Shown here: piece after piece, positions 34,280 through 42,427 of the stretch | Layout: each line of letters begins with the position of its first letter | Position numbering within the stretch: the first letter of the stretch is position 1 | Assembly (NCBI GenBank): GCA_040902105.1 | Contig: JBBDXW010000052.1 | Coordinates: forward strand, 124,001 to 188,000 | From: IDS-8 sp040902105 | Lineage (GTDB): Bacteria; Pseudomonadota; Gammaproteobacteria; Steroidobacterales; Woeseiaceae | Reading direction: 5' to 3' | Length of the DNA: 64,000 nucleotides | The notes under the pieces: model-generated | Seen by the model: only the letters and a program-made list of their open reading frames with translations | What the model was told of the DNA's origin: nothing | Databases searched by the model: none | Made by a program: the position numbers and the translations under genes

Positions 34280-34852
34280 TCATTCATTATCGGGAACTTC
34301 CGCACCCTGATATGGGATTCGGTTCAGTCGCGAATCCCGGAGTATGCTTGTGACGAGCCAAACATATGTCTGCTCAGCCGTATCGAAGCCGAGCACCGAG
34401 AACGCCTCACCAAAGGGGCATTCCGGAAAGTCCGGATATCCGATGCGCAATACATAGCGCTCAGGATCGCGGTCGAACTCGTTCTTGTAAACCTTGCGCA
34501 GGCCGTAGCGGCTCGGGACGTCGCTATCTTCGACGAACTCGGTATAGCGGTTCTCCACCAGCCGCTCGGCTAACCCGCGGTCGCAGATCTCGTCGAAAAT
34601 GTCGAACGCGTCGATCAGCAATCCCTTGCTGTGCGTCTTTTGATCCGAAATGGCATAGACATTGGAAGCATCCCCGGCATCAGGCCCGCTCTCCAGACGG
34701 AGGGCGGTGTCGACGTGGATGTCCCTCGCGTCTAGCGGGGAATTGAGCGCCAGGTCGAAAAGATGACCATCCTTGATACGATACTCACGGTCGTAGCCCT
34801 TGTTAACGAGCTGCGAAACTGCCTCCACGACATCAACTACTTCTAATCTCAT
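34280..34852 (-). CDS. Conserved-looking protein of unknown function
   Basis: A 190-residue cytoplasmic protein, acidic, without signal or membrane segments. It opens MRLEVVDVVEAVSQLVNKGY and contains RYGLRKVYKNEFDRDPERY and SVLGFDTAEQTYVWLVTSIL. I do not recognise it. The opening 14 residues recur, slightly changed, at the start of the chimeric ORF at 35909-36025, showing that a second copy of this gene once existed here. Confidence 0.6.
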   Translation of the reverse strand: MRLEVVDVVEAVSQLVNKGYDREYRIKDGHLFDLALNSPLDARDIHVDTALRLESGPDAGDASNVYAISDQKTHSKGLLIDAFDIFDEICDRGLAERLVENRYTEFVEDSDVPSRYGLRKVYKNEFDRDPERYVLRIGYPDFPECPFGEAFSVLGFDTAEQTYVWLVTSILRDSRLNRIPYQGAEVPDNE

Positions 34853-34870
34853 CTGAAACTCCTCTGTTCC

Positions 34871-35740
34871 TCACGGACGAACGCGGATGATCGTCTTCCC
34901 CTTGATCCGCTCGGTCGGGTTGAAGGCGGGGACGGCGTCGTCGAGGGTCGAGACGTTGCCGATGTTCGTCCGCAGCCGTCCGTCACGCACCCGCCGGACG
35001 ATCTCACTCAGTTGGGCACGATCGGACTCGACAACGAAGTCGACCGCCAGGCCGTCGGCGGGCCGCGCCTCGGTCGGCCCGACGATGGACACCAGTGTTC
35101 CTCCGGCTCGGATCAGGCCTGCGGAGCGCTTCCCGATGTCGCCGCCGATGACATCGAACACCAGATCGACTCCGCCGGCGTCTTCCAGGACGTCGTTCTC
35201 GAGGTCGACGAACTCCTGCCCACCGAAGTCGAGCACCGTCTGACGGTCGGCGGCGCGTCCGGTGCCGATGACGTAGGCGCCGGCCTCTCGTGCGAGCTGC
35301 GTCACCATCGACCCGACTGCGCCGGCCGCGCCGTGCACGAGGACGCTCTGCCCCGCCTGAAGGCGGCCGTGCTCGAACAGTCCCTGCCACGCCGTCAGAC
35401 CCGAGATCGGCAGACTCGCGCCCACCGTGAAGTCGACGTCGCCCGGCAGCGGCGCGAGGTTGCGTGCCTCGACGGCCACATACTCCGCCAGGGTGCCGTT
35501 GCGAGTCCAGTCCGTGAGGCCGAACACCCGCTGTCCCACCGACAGCCCCGTCGTGCCATAGCCGAGGGCNNNNNNNNNNCGATCGGTCCAGGTCGAGGGC
35601 CACGCCAGCTCAGTCGGGACGAATCCCGACGCATGAACCTGAACTACGGCGTCGTTTATCGCTGCCTGCGGCTCGGGCCGCTCCACCAGCGTCATCCCTG
35701 CCGTTCCCGCAACCTGGTCGGTCACAACGATTGCCTTCAT
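34871..35740 (-). CDS. NADP-dependent quinone-oxidoreductase-like alcohol dehydrogenase (interrupted by an assembly gap)
   Basis: A zinc-free medium-chain dehydrogenase/reductase of the quinone oxidoreductase branch. The cofactor-binding motif VHGAAGAVGSMVTQLAREAG lies about residue 135; FDVIGGDIGKRSAGLIRAGG and the C-terminal ERIKGKTIIRVRP are typical. Ten Ns at 35570-35579 fall between STWTD and LGYGTTG; compared with homologues about 15-20 residues are missing there, so the true gap is longer than drawn and the length is unreliable. The sequence style resembles actinobacterial homologues, suggesting transfer. Confidence 0.82.
   Translation of the reverse strand: MKAIVVTDQVAGTAGMTLVERPEPQAAINDAVVQVHASGFVPTELAWPSTWTDXXXXALGYGTTGLSVGQRVFGLTDWTRNGTLAEYVAVEARNLAPLPGDVDFTVGASLPISGLTAWQGLFEHGRLQAGQSVLVHGAAGAVGSMVTQLAREAGAYVIGTGRAADRQTVLDFGGQEFVDLENDVLEDAGGVDLVFDVIGGDIGKRSAGLIRAGGTLVSIVGPTEARPADGLAVDFVVESDRAQLSEIVRRVRDGRLRTNIGNVSTLDDAVPAFNPTERIKGKTIIRVRP
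35570..35579. other. Assembly gap (10 N)
   Basis: Ten unknown bases inside the oxidoreductase gene. Family alignment by eye suggests that some 45-60 bases of real sequence are missing. Confidence 0.95.
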
Positions 35741-35908
35741 GATGATTTTCTCCTCGGTGGAAATGTTGAAGGGATGGAAAGCCCGTTCGACATCTAATGG
35801 CAGGGGCCATGGATAGTTTCCCAGCTTGCCCTCGGCGGGGCTGATAGGACGCAGCAGGCCGATCTGGACAGCGCCGGCCGGCCGCGTGCATCGATGGGCG
35901 CGTGTCGC

Positions 35909-36025
35909 TCACGGACGAACGCGGGTGATGGTCACCAGCGTTCCTCCGGCTCGAATCAGGCCTGCGGACTGCTTCCCGATGTCGCGAGAGACTGCCTCCA
36001 CGACATCATTTACTTCCATTCTCAT
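35909..36025 (-). pseudogene. Chimeric 38-residue ORF made from two neighbouring genes
   Basis: The first 14 residues (MRMEVNDVVEAVSR) copy the start of the unknown gene at 34280-34852; the next 17 (DIGKQSAGLIRAGGTLV) copy an internal part of the oxidoreductase at 34871; the end (TRVRP) copies its C-terminus. It keeps an AGGAG ribosome binding site. It is the scar of a duplicated gene pair joined by deletions; whether it is translated is unknown. Confidence 0.7.
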
Positions 36026-36056
36026 CCGCAACTCCTGATCACCTCACTTTGCGACG

Positions 36057-36803
36057 CTATCCGCCATACCGTTCGGTTTTGATCGCGGGGGCTGCCAATC
36101 CTGCCGCGAGGGCGCCATCGGCCGCGATATTGACGAACCCGTTTGATCCGCAAACGAAGACATGCCCAGGCGCGCCCGAGAGCCTGGCGACCACCTCCGC
36201 GACCATTAAGCTGTCGATTCGCCGCGCAAAGTCCGACGCGCGCTCCGGAGCCTCTCGTGTAATCGCCAATGCCAGGTTGAACTGCGGGTCAGCCGTCTCC
36301 GTTGAGAGCAACTCGTCGGCGAATAACACGTCGCGCCGCGTCCTGGCGGAGAGCAGCAGCGCTGTCGCAGCGACCTGCGCGAGGGCGCGCCGCTGTCGGA
36401 TCATCGCCATCAGCGGTACGACGCCGGATCCCGCTCCTATCAAGAGGACCGGCGCGGTTGTATGTTCGGGCCACAGGAAGTGGCCGCCGAGCGGGCCTCG
36501 CAGCTCGATCTCGTCTCCAACGGCCGCAACGTCGTGAAGAAACGGAGAGACTTCGCCGTCGGGCAGGCGCTCGACGGCAAGCTCGATGATGTCTGAGGCA
36601 GTCGGCGGCGACGCGATGGAATAACTGCGCATCGCCACGTAGCCGTTGGGCGCTGTCAGCCGGACATCGACGTGCTGACCGGCGATATGCACGAATGGCT
36701 CGGAGAGCCGCAGGAAGAAACTCTTGATCGTGGGTGTCTGCTGAACGATCTCTGCGATGGTGCATGTCTGCCAGGGCGCTGGAAGCGCGCCACCCTCAGT
36801 CAT
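36057..36803 (-). CDS. Ferredoxin-reductase-type FAD/NAD(P)H oxidoreductase
   Basis: A 248-residue flavoprotein reductase: an FAD domain with RSYSIASPP (flavin binding) and an NAD domain with LIGAGSGVVPLMAMIRQR, closing with VFVCGSNGFV. Its ATG (36803) overlaps the stop of the molybdoenzyme by 8 bp, so the two are coupled and the reductase likely supplies its electrons. Confidence 0.88.
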   Translation of the reverse strand: MTEGGALPAPWQTCTIAEIVQQTPTIKSFFLRLSEPFVHIAGQHVDVRLTAPNGYVAMRSYSIASPPTASDIIELAVERLPDGEVSPFLHDVAAVGDEIELRGPLGGHFLWPEHTTAPVLLIGAGSGVVPLMAMIRQRRALAQVAATALLLSARTRRDVLFADELLSTETADPQFNLALAITREAPERASDFARRIDSLMVAEVVARLSGAPGHVFVCGSNGFVNIAADGALAAGLAAPAIKTERYGG

Positions 36804-37401
36804 TGGAGTAACGCTGCTCGCGCCACGGATTGCCATAAATATGATACCCGCGCAGCTCCCAGAAGCCCGCCTCATCACGTTCGGTGAATTGGAGACCATT
36901 TACCCACTTGGCGGACTTCCAGAAATACAAGTGTGGGACGAGGAGGCGCGCTGGTCCGCCGTGGTCGCGGGGAAGCGGCTGGCCCCCGTACTTCAGAGCG
37001 ACCATCGCTTTTCCAGAGGCAAGATCCGCTAGAGGAACATTCGTCGAGTACCCATCGTAGGAGTGGGCCAGCACGAAATCCGTAGGACGTTCGACACCGG
37101 CATCGGCAAGGATGTCGTCGACGATCACGCCTTCCCAGGCCGTATCGAGTTTCGACCAGGATGTGACGCAATGGATATCCCTGGTCATCTTCGTCTTGGG
37201 CAGGGCGTTGAACTCGGTCCAGTTCCAAGTCTTGACGGCCCTCGGCCCGATTTTGAGCGTGAATTTCCAATCCGCTGGCTCGATGCGCGGCGTTGGCCCT
37301 GCTGACAGGACGGGGAAATGTTCGACGAGGTGCTGACCTGGCGGAATTCGGTCGGACTGGCCCTCTCCCGCTTGTCGGCCGGTAAAACCTCTGGTGACCA
37401 T
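36796..37401 (-). CDS. Sulfite-oxidase-family molybdopterin enzyme (YedY-like, no Tat signal)
   Basis: A 201-residue single-domain molybdopterin oxidoreductase. Cys78 in DIHCVTSWSKLDTAWEGV is the Mo ligand; SYDGYSTNVPL, GGPARLLVPHLYFWKSAKWV and the C-terminal GYHIYGNPWREQRY are typical. There is no twin-arginine signal, so it should be cytosolic, unlike periplasmic YedY/MsrP. ATG 37401 fits the family start. Paired with the reductase at 36057. With MsrA and MsrB nearby a role in sulfoxide reduction is attractive, but that is inference. Confidence 0.85.
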   Translation of the reverse strand: MVTRGFTGRQAGEGQSDRIPPGQHLVEHFPVLSAGPTPRIEPADWKFTLKIGPRAVKTWNWTEFNALPKTKMTRDIHCVTSWSKLDTAWEGVIVDDILADAGVERPTDFVLAHSYDGYSTNVPLADLASGKAMVALKYGGQPLPRDHGGPARLLVPHLYFWKSAKWVNGLQFTERDEAGFWELRGYHIYGNPWREQRYSND

Positions 37402-37704
37402 GGCAGGCTCCTTTGCGTGGCTGTTGGTGGTCTGGGCTGACCGAAATCGGCGGCTTCGCCAGAGGCAATCGCCGGCATGGTAACAACCCTTCAGTTCGAG
37501 TCTCGATCGGTAAGGTCTATTAGCGCCACCACATTTGTTCTGTGAGCAGGCGCTCAGCCAAGTACGCACTCATACTAGGCGAGGCTTATGAGCTAAAGGT
37601 CCGGATTTGATATCCGAAAGTCCACCATTGGCAGGAAACCATCCGGCTGATAGCGCCGAGCGCCTGCCGAAGAGCCAGGTGATGGTCGCTATACCACCTT
37701 TAGT
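37402..37704. other. Intergenic region, no gene recognised
   Basis: Three hundred bases between the AraC regulator's stop and the molybdoenzyme's start, same strand. It should hold the promoter of the molybdoenzyme-reductase pair. Confidence 0.4.
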
Positions 37705-38685
37705 TCACACCACTTGCTCTTGGTGCGGATTCGTCGGAGACAGAACCGCCGCTCGGAATTCTGACGGATCGCTCCCATACATTTTTCGAAAGGCGCGGGA
37801 AAAGCTGGTCCGGCTGCTGTATCCCACGTTAAAAGCCACTTGATCGATGGAGAGCGTGTTCGACGAAAGAAGGACTGCCGCATGTCGCATGCGGAGCTGG
37901 CGGAGCACGGTCATGGGTGATTGGCCAAGCACCGCCGTGAAGCGGGCCATGAACGCGGAACGGCTCAGGCCAACGGCATAGCAGAGGCTCTCGACAGTGT
38001 GATGGGCCGAAGGCCGCGCCGCCATTTGCGCAAACGCGCGCGCTATCTGCGGGTCTTTAAAGATCGCGATCCGTTCGGTCCAAATGCTCAGCGAGCTAAG
38101 CGAGCGACGAAGCAGAATGATTAGGACCTGTTTCATCAGCGACGTTGTCATGGCACCCGTCCCGACCTCCTGCGCAATCAATTCCGCCATAGCCGATTTC
38201 AGCTTCTGATCCAGCTGGTCCGTCGCCTCGAACTGCTCGACGATTGGCGCAGTCAATGACCCGAATAGATCGATCGATGACCCGTACAGGGCGCGAAAAT
38301 ACCCGCAGATCAGCATTAAGCAAGGTTCGCCTTGGCCAGCGGCGAACCTTTGGACGCCGTCAGACGGAATATTCCTCAACGTCTCATGGATCGTTTCCCT
38401 ACTTCCCTCCGCGCCAGAACTCGCACCCGAAAATGTAAAAGGCATGTTGGCAGGAACGATGACCAGCGTGTGCGGCATAAGATCGATAGGCGGCTCATTG
38501 CCTACGGACAAACGCCCCATGCCACAAAGGTTGTAGTGGATGGCCGGCGCATCACTAGCGGTCAACGCCAGACGCCATCCCGGACTGACCAAACATTCGT
38601 ATAGTGTGAGAAAGCTGACCTCGAGTGTATTTATCAAGCTGTCAAGATCGGCGCGTGATATGTGTGAAATTGGTTTGTCGCGCAT
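37705..38685 (-). CDS. AraC-family regulator with cupin sensor
   Basis: A 326-residue regulator: an N-terminal cupin-like domain (about 25-180; the AraC cupin_6 type with APAIHYNLCGMGRLSVG) and a C-terminal AraC double HTH (about 215-315; VESLCYAVGLSRSAFMARFT then QVAFNVGYSSRTSFSRAFRK). It is directly upstream of the molybdoenzyme-reductase pair in the same orientation. Confidence 0.88.
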   Translation of the reverse strand: MRDKPISHISRADLDSLINTLEVSFLTLYECLVSPGWRLALTASDAPAIHYNLCGMGRLSVGNEPPIDLMPHTLVIVPANMPFTFSGASSGAEGSRETIHETLRNIPSDGVQRFAAGQGEPCLMLICGYFRALYGSSIDLFGSLTAPIVEQFEATDQLDQKLKSAMAELIAQEVGTGAMTTSLMKQVLIILLRRSLSSLSIWTERIAIFKDPQIARAFAQMAARPSAHHTVESLCYAVGLSRSAFMARFTAVLGQSPMTVLRQLRMRHAAVLLSSNTLSIDQVAFNVGYSSRTSFSRAFRKMYGSDPSEFRAAVLSPTNPHQEQVV

Positions 38686-38865
38686 TCTACTCTTAACCCT
38701 TAGCTATACTGACGGTGCCGGCCGCGTCGTAACTGGCGGCAGTGCGTCTCCGATCTTGACAATTACCCGGGACCATACACCACCTTTACCTCAGTGCTCC
38801 ATTAGGGCGTGGGTGTGGCCGTTGCGTCTTGCTACTCAACCTCAAGGCCTGTTCGGCCGGGGAGA
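38686..38865. other. Promoter of the AraC gene and decayed DNA
   Basis: Nothing recognisable apart from the upstream region of the AraC-type regulator. Confidence 0.4.
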
Positions 38866-39039
38866 TCGTTCGAAGTAGCGGCGGCAAAGTTCGTTCGCGA
38901 GAACCAGCACAAACGCACGCTTCTGATTGCGACATCGCCCAGCTGAAACGCCTGATGCCCTGGATCGAATCGCTTCCTTTGAACCGCATCCACAGCGGGA
39001 GATTGCAGCCGTAGATCGAAGCCCTGGTCAAGGGACGGG
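38866..39039 (+). pseudogene. Tyrosine-integrase N-terminal remnant
   Basis: One frame gives SFEVAAAKFVRENQHKRTLL, another continues DIAQLKRLMPWIESLPLNRI then HSGRLQP, a stop, and IEALVKGR. Together they match the core-binding (SAM-like) N-terminal domain of phage-type integrases, with one frameshift and one nonsense codon. The catalytic domain is gone, replaced by an IS481 fragment. It ends about 190 bp before scar 4, so this is probably a remnant of the enzyme that made these scars. Confidence 0.6.
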
Positions 39040-39061
39040 CGGAAGATCAGTATTTCGTATC

Positions 39062-39225
39062 GACGAGGTAGCCCGCGAGGTCGAGGAACAGGTCTGGCTG
39101 GTCAGCTTCCTCGACCATGATTTAGGGTTCCTCGATACGGAAAAGGGCCGGGTGGAACCGGGCCCTAATCCATTCGTCCCGGACAGAGTGTTAACTATGT
39201 GTCCGGAATGGACCTTTGATTTAGG
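39062..39225 (+). pseudogene. IS481-type transposase C-terminal fragment
   Basis: The frame gives EVEEQVWLVSFLDHDLGFLD then VEPGPNPFVPDRVLTMCPEW, the C-terminal tail of IS481-family transposases. The normal stop is replaced and reading runs into scar 4. The terminal 25 bases (39190-39214) match 30378-30402 in 22 of 25 positions, where the same motif ends in ATGTGA, the expected stop. Confidence 0.65.
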
Positions 39226-39269
39226 TGCGCGCCCGGAGAGATTCGAACTCCCGACCACCTGGTTCGAAG
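39226..39269 (-). repeat. tRNA-Arg 3' end, attachment-site scar 4
   Basis: Identical to the 44-mer at 9941, 21178 and 31402. Rightmost copy; the sequence after it differs from the other three, apart from a short TAACTAACTATG block. No tRNA-Arg 5' half follows. Confidence 0.75.
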
Positions 39270-39462
39270 ATCGCCTTTCGAAACGTAACTAACTATGAAG
39301 GATGCGCCCGTGATCATGGTTTTGATCGTCGAGGAACAGCATACCTGTGATGGTAGCGCCAGCGGCGGGATTCATAACACATTCGTCTTTTCCGTCAGAG
39401 CAGGAATCCGGTAAGAATAGGCGAGACCGGATTGGCGCTTTCGCGGACCCTTCAGAACTCTC

Positions 39463-40212
39463 ATGAGCGACAGGACGCCTCCAACCGTGGCACAGTACGG
39501 GGTCGTGGCGCTGCTGAGCGTCACGTTTCTGCCTGCCGTTCTCAAGATCGCTGTGCAAGTGGCTTTGAAGCCGCTGTTCGACAGTTCCGCCAGCATCGCG
39601 ATCAGCGTATTTCTGGTGGCAGAGGCGGTAATCCTCGCAGCTCTCATATACCTCTTAGGCAGTCGCGAAGCCCCCTTTCGCTGGTCTACGGTGATTCCAT
39701 ACCAAAAATCCGTCCACCCTTTCGTGTTCATCGTGCTGCTCGCTGCAGTGACCGCCTATGCGATTTACTTCCGCGATTTCTTTCGCTGGATGCCGCTCAT
39801 GGACTGGGCCGGATTCGTTCGCGAGACCGTGACGTTCTGGCCGCCCGAATGGCTGCGACTCCGATTCCAGTTCGATCAGCCGGATGCCGCAGCATCCACT
39901 CGAATCGGCTTGTTGGCCTTCGGGATGATCGCCATCGGCACCGCCTCCGCCATGCAGACGCTCTACTTTCGCGGATTCGTGCTCCCACGGATGGAATATC
40001 TCGGCTGGGCGGCGCCGTTCGCGAACACCGTCTTATTCGTGGTATTTCACACGAATTCGCCGGAGTTCTGGCACCTGTTCTTTATATTTACGCTCGGGTG
40101 GGGCATTGTTGTGTATGCGACGCGCAACGTCTGGATCGCCGTGACCTCACACGTGATCTTCAACACGTACTCGTTTGGGCCGGCGATCTTCGAGCTCGCG
40201 GCAGCGGAATAG
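39463..40212 (+). CDS. CPBP-family (CAAX-protease-like) membrane protein with altered active site
   Basis: A 249-residue inner-membrane protein with about seven helices. The C-terminal half follows the CPBP intramembrane protease layout: motif 1 (normally EExxFRG) reads QTLYFRG at residues 165-171, motif 2 has His196 in VVFHTNS, and motif 3 His230-x3-Asn in SHVIFN. The two catalytic glutamates are replaced by Gln165 and Thr166, while the rest is kept, so it may be an inactive or otherwise repurposed member. It is convergent with the regulator at 40225. Confidence 0.75.
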   Translation: MSDRTPPTVAQYGVVALLSVTFLPAVLKIAVQVALKPLFDSSASIAISVFLVAEAVILAALIYLLGSREAPFRWSTVIPYQKSVHPFVFIVLLAAVTAYAIYFRDFFRWMPLMDWAGFVRETVTFWPPEWLRLRFQFDQPDAAASTRIGLLAFGMIAIGTASAMQTLYFRGFVLPRMEYLGWAAPFANTVLFVVFHTNSPEFWHLFFIFTLGWGIVVYATRNVWIAVTSHVIFNTYSFGPAIFELAAAE

Positions 40213-40224
40213 CTTACAACTAAG

Positions 40225-42231
40225 CTAGCGAGACACCCGATAGAGATCCCCATTCCCCGTGTCGGCCTCAACATGGACGATTTGCGTCAGGTCTGGTTGA
40301 GCGGCGAGCACCGGGTCGTGAAACGGGATTCGCCCAGCGGGCACCAACAAAGTCCGCTTCTCGCCCGATCGTGAGGCAAGCACCACATTTGATCGTCCAT
40401 TCCCGCTCCGCTCGACAAAGATTACCCCATCGCGCACGGGTGCAAACGCGCCCCAATCCTCGATCGCAAAGCGATCGTCTACGACAGACACGCGCCCGTT
40501 TCCGGAATCGCGCCTGAAGAGGCCCGGCCTCGATCGCCGCGTGAAATAGAGCGATCCGTCCGGCGCCTCGATCGCGGCAAAGGCGTCGGCCACAACCTGG
40601 GTCGGCGCGCCGCTGTCGGAAAGCGGCTTTGCGTAGACGGCCCAACTGCCTTCGCGATCGGAAGCAAAATAGAGGGTCCGGCCATCGGCTGAGACCGACG
40701 CGGCGGTGTCGAAGGATCTGCCGGTGACAAGCGGCCGGGAGGTACCGCTCTCCAGGTCAAGCGCATAGATATCGCTCTCGTCGGCATCCCGCACTTCGTA
40801 CACTATCATGCGCCCGTCCGGAGCGAATCTGGGCGCTCCGACGAAGGGACCCCCATAGCGAGTGAGTTGACGCAGCCGTCCTGAATTCAGGTCCAGCAGC
40901 CAGAGCTCGAGCGCCCCGCTGCGATCTGAAACGAAGACTGCGCTGCGGCCATCGGGCGAGAGGGCGGGATGGACATTGATGCCGGTCGAGTTTCGCCATG
41001 CATCGATGCTTGGACCGGATCCGGTTGGAACCAGTTTGGTCTGAAATCGGCGCGTTTCAACGAGGAAGATTTCGTCCCTGATGACCGGCTGCACGGTATC
41101 GAACGACGGCAGCTGCAGTAGCTGATCGCGGCCAGTACGCACATCGATCCTGCGAAGGCCGTATCGCCCGCCGCTCCTTGCGGCATAGACTATTTCCTTA
41201 TCGCTGGCCCAAGTCGCTCCGTGAATGTTGCCGAACCGGCGCGTGAGCCTGCGCTCGCCGCCGGTAAGCGTGGTCACATAAAGGTCCTGTTGTCCCTCCG
41301 AGGACGCTCTTGCAAAAACAAGGGACTGCCCGTCCGGCGAAAATTCCGGATCATAGTCACCCCAGCTCGTCGGCGGCGGTGTCGTGAGGCGATACGCACG
41401 GCCTCCAATTTCAACGACATGAATGGCTCGCGGGCCTGAGGGATTGGCGCCTGAGGCATTGAAGGCCAACCGCCTGCCGTCACTCGAGGCAGTCAAATCC
41501 GGATAGCCCGACCCGTCGCACCGGGCGACGGGTTGCATCGATCGAGTGGCGAGGTCGTACTGCAGGACGTCACAGTGCGAGCTGTTGCGCAACTGCATCG
41601 CGAGGCTCCGGTTGGAGAGCCACACCGGAGCTTGCGCACCCGACGTTCCGGGGAGGGAGGCCCAGCTCCCAGCCTCGCCGTCGCTGATCCAAATGCTGGT
41701 GCCGCCGTCACGATCGACGACTTCGTAGGCGAGCTGGCGTCCGTCAGGAGAAATCGAGGGCCGGCGTTCATCGCGAAGATCAACGGCAACGGCCTGGAGC
41801 CGATAGGGACGCTCGTAGCGGAGGATGGCGAGGAGAATGACGCTCATCGCCGCGGCGACACCCAGCGAACCGGCAGCCAGTGTGGTGAAACGCTTGCGGC
41901 GGGCGGGCCGGGATTTGCCTTTGCCTTCAAAACTCACGGGCGCGGCCAGACGGTACCCGATCTTGCGAACCGTTTCGATGTAGCGTGGCTGGCGTGGATC
42001 ATCGCCCAGCTCCCTGCGAAGGCGGCTTACCGCCTGGGCGAGTGCTTCATCCGAAATGATCAGTCCATCCCACACCTCCGCGATCAGCGCATCCTTGGTC
42101 GCGGTGCCTCCCGACCGCGTCACCAGCGCAGCCAGCAGGCGCATCAATCGCGGTTCAATCGTGCGCCCCACCGGCTCGCCCTGGCGCCGGAGGCTGTTGC
42201 GCGAAGGCGAGACCAGCCATTCCCCGATCAC
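40225..42231 (-). CDS. CadC-like winged-helix regulator with membrane span and periplasmic beta-propeller
   Basis: A 668-residue one-component sensor. Residues about 5-95 are an OmpR/CadC winged helix (SDEALAQAVSRLRRELGDDP, VRKIGYRLAAPV). A basic stop-transfer-like segment and a span at about 115-138 follow. Residues about 150-660 are WD40/PD40 (TolB-like) propeller blades (RPSISPDGRQLAYEV, DPEFSPDGQSLVFARA, HPALSPDGRSAVFVSD). A periplasmic signal would be passed directly to DNA. The S9A peptidase gene is divergent from it across a 196-bp space and is the likely target. Confidence 0.88.
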   Translation of the reverse strand: MIGEWLVSPSRNSLRRQGEPVGRTIEPRLMRLLAALVTRSGGTATKDALIAEVWDGLIISDEALAQAVSRLRRELGDDPRQPRYIETVRKIGYRLAAPVSFEGKGKSRPARRKRFTTLAAGSLGVAAAMSVILLAILRYERPYRLQAVAVDLRDERRPSISPDGRQLAYEVVDRDGGTSIWISDGEAGSWASLPGTSGAQAPVWLSNRSLAMQLRNSSHCDVLQYDLATRSMQPVARCDGSGYPDLTASSDGRRLAFNASGANPSGPRAIHVVEIGGRAYRLTTPPPTSWGDYDPEFSPDGQSLVFARASSEGQQDLYVTTLTGGERRLTRRFGNIHGATWASDKEIVYAARSGGRYGLRRIDVRTGRDQLLQLPSFDTVQPVIRDEIFLVETRRFQTKLVPTGSGPSIDAWRNSTGINVHPALSPDGRSAVFVSDRSGALELWLLDLNSGRLRQLTRYGGPFVGAPRFAPDGRMIVYEVRDADESDIYALDLESGTSRPLVTGRSFDTAASVSADGRTLYFASDREGSWAVYAKPLSDSGAPTQVVADAFAAIEAPDGSLYFTRRSRPGLFRRDSGNGRVSVVDDRFAIEDWGAFAPVRDGVIFVERSGNGRSNVVLASRSGEKRTLLVPAGRIPFHDPVLAAQPDLTQIVHVEADTGNGDLYRVSR

Positions 42232-42427
42232 AAAATCGCCGCGAGGCTCGCTCAGACGAGTCTCCTGGACCTTTTCAGCATCGATTCGGCCCCGTCAGGA
42301 AATCGTCAGCCATTCGTCACCCCTCGCTCAAGCCAAAGCGGAACTTTGCACGTCAACTGGGGCATGGGGCATCGGCAGCGCATGCAGGAGGATCGAGCAT
42401 GAGAGTCAGTTTCAGCGGGGATCGAGG

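Noticed and set aside
9941..39269. CRISPR array from the four identical repeats
   Set aside because: Spacing of 8-11 kb, tRNA sequence content and absence of cas genes exclude it.
42056..42427. Extended N-terminus giving an 842-residue peptidase
   Set aside because: The extra 124 residues lie inside the divergent regulator and the intergenic space; the signal peptide and ribosome site support ATG 42428.
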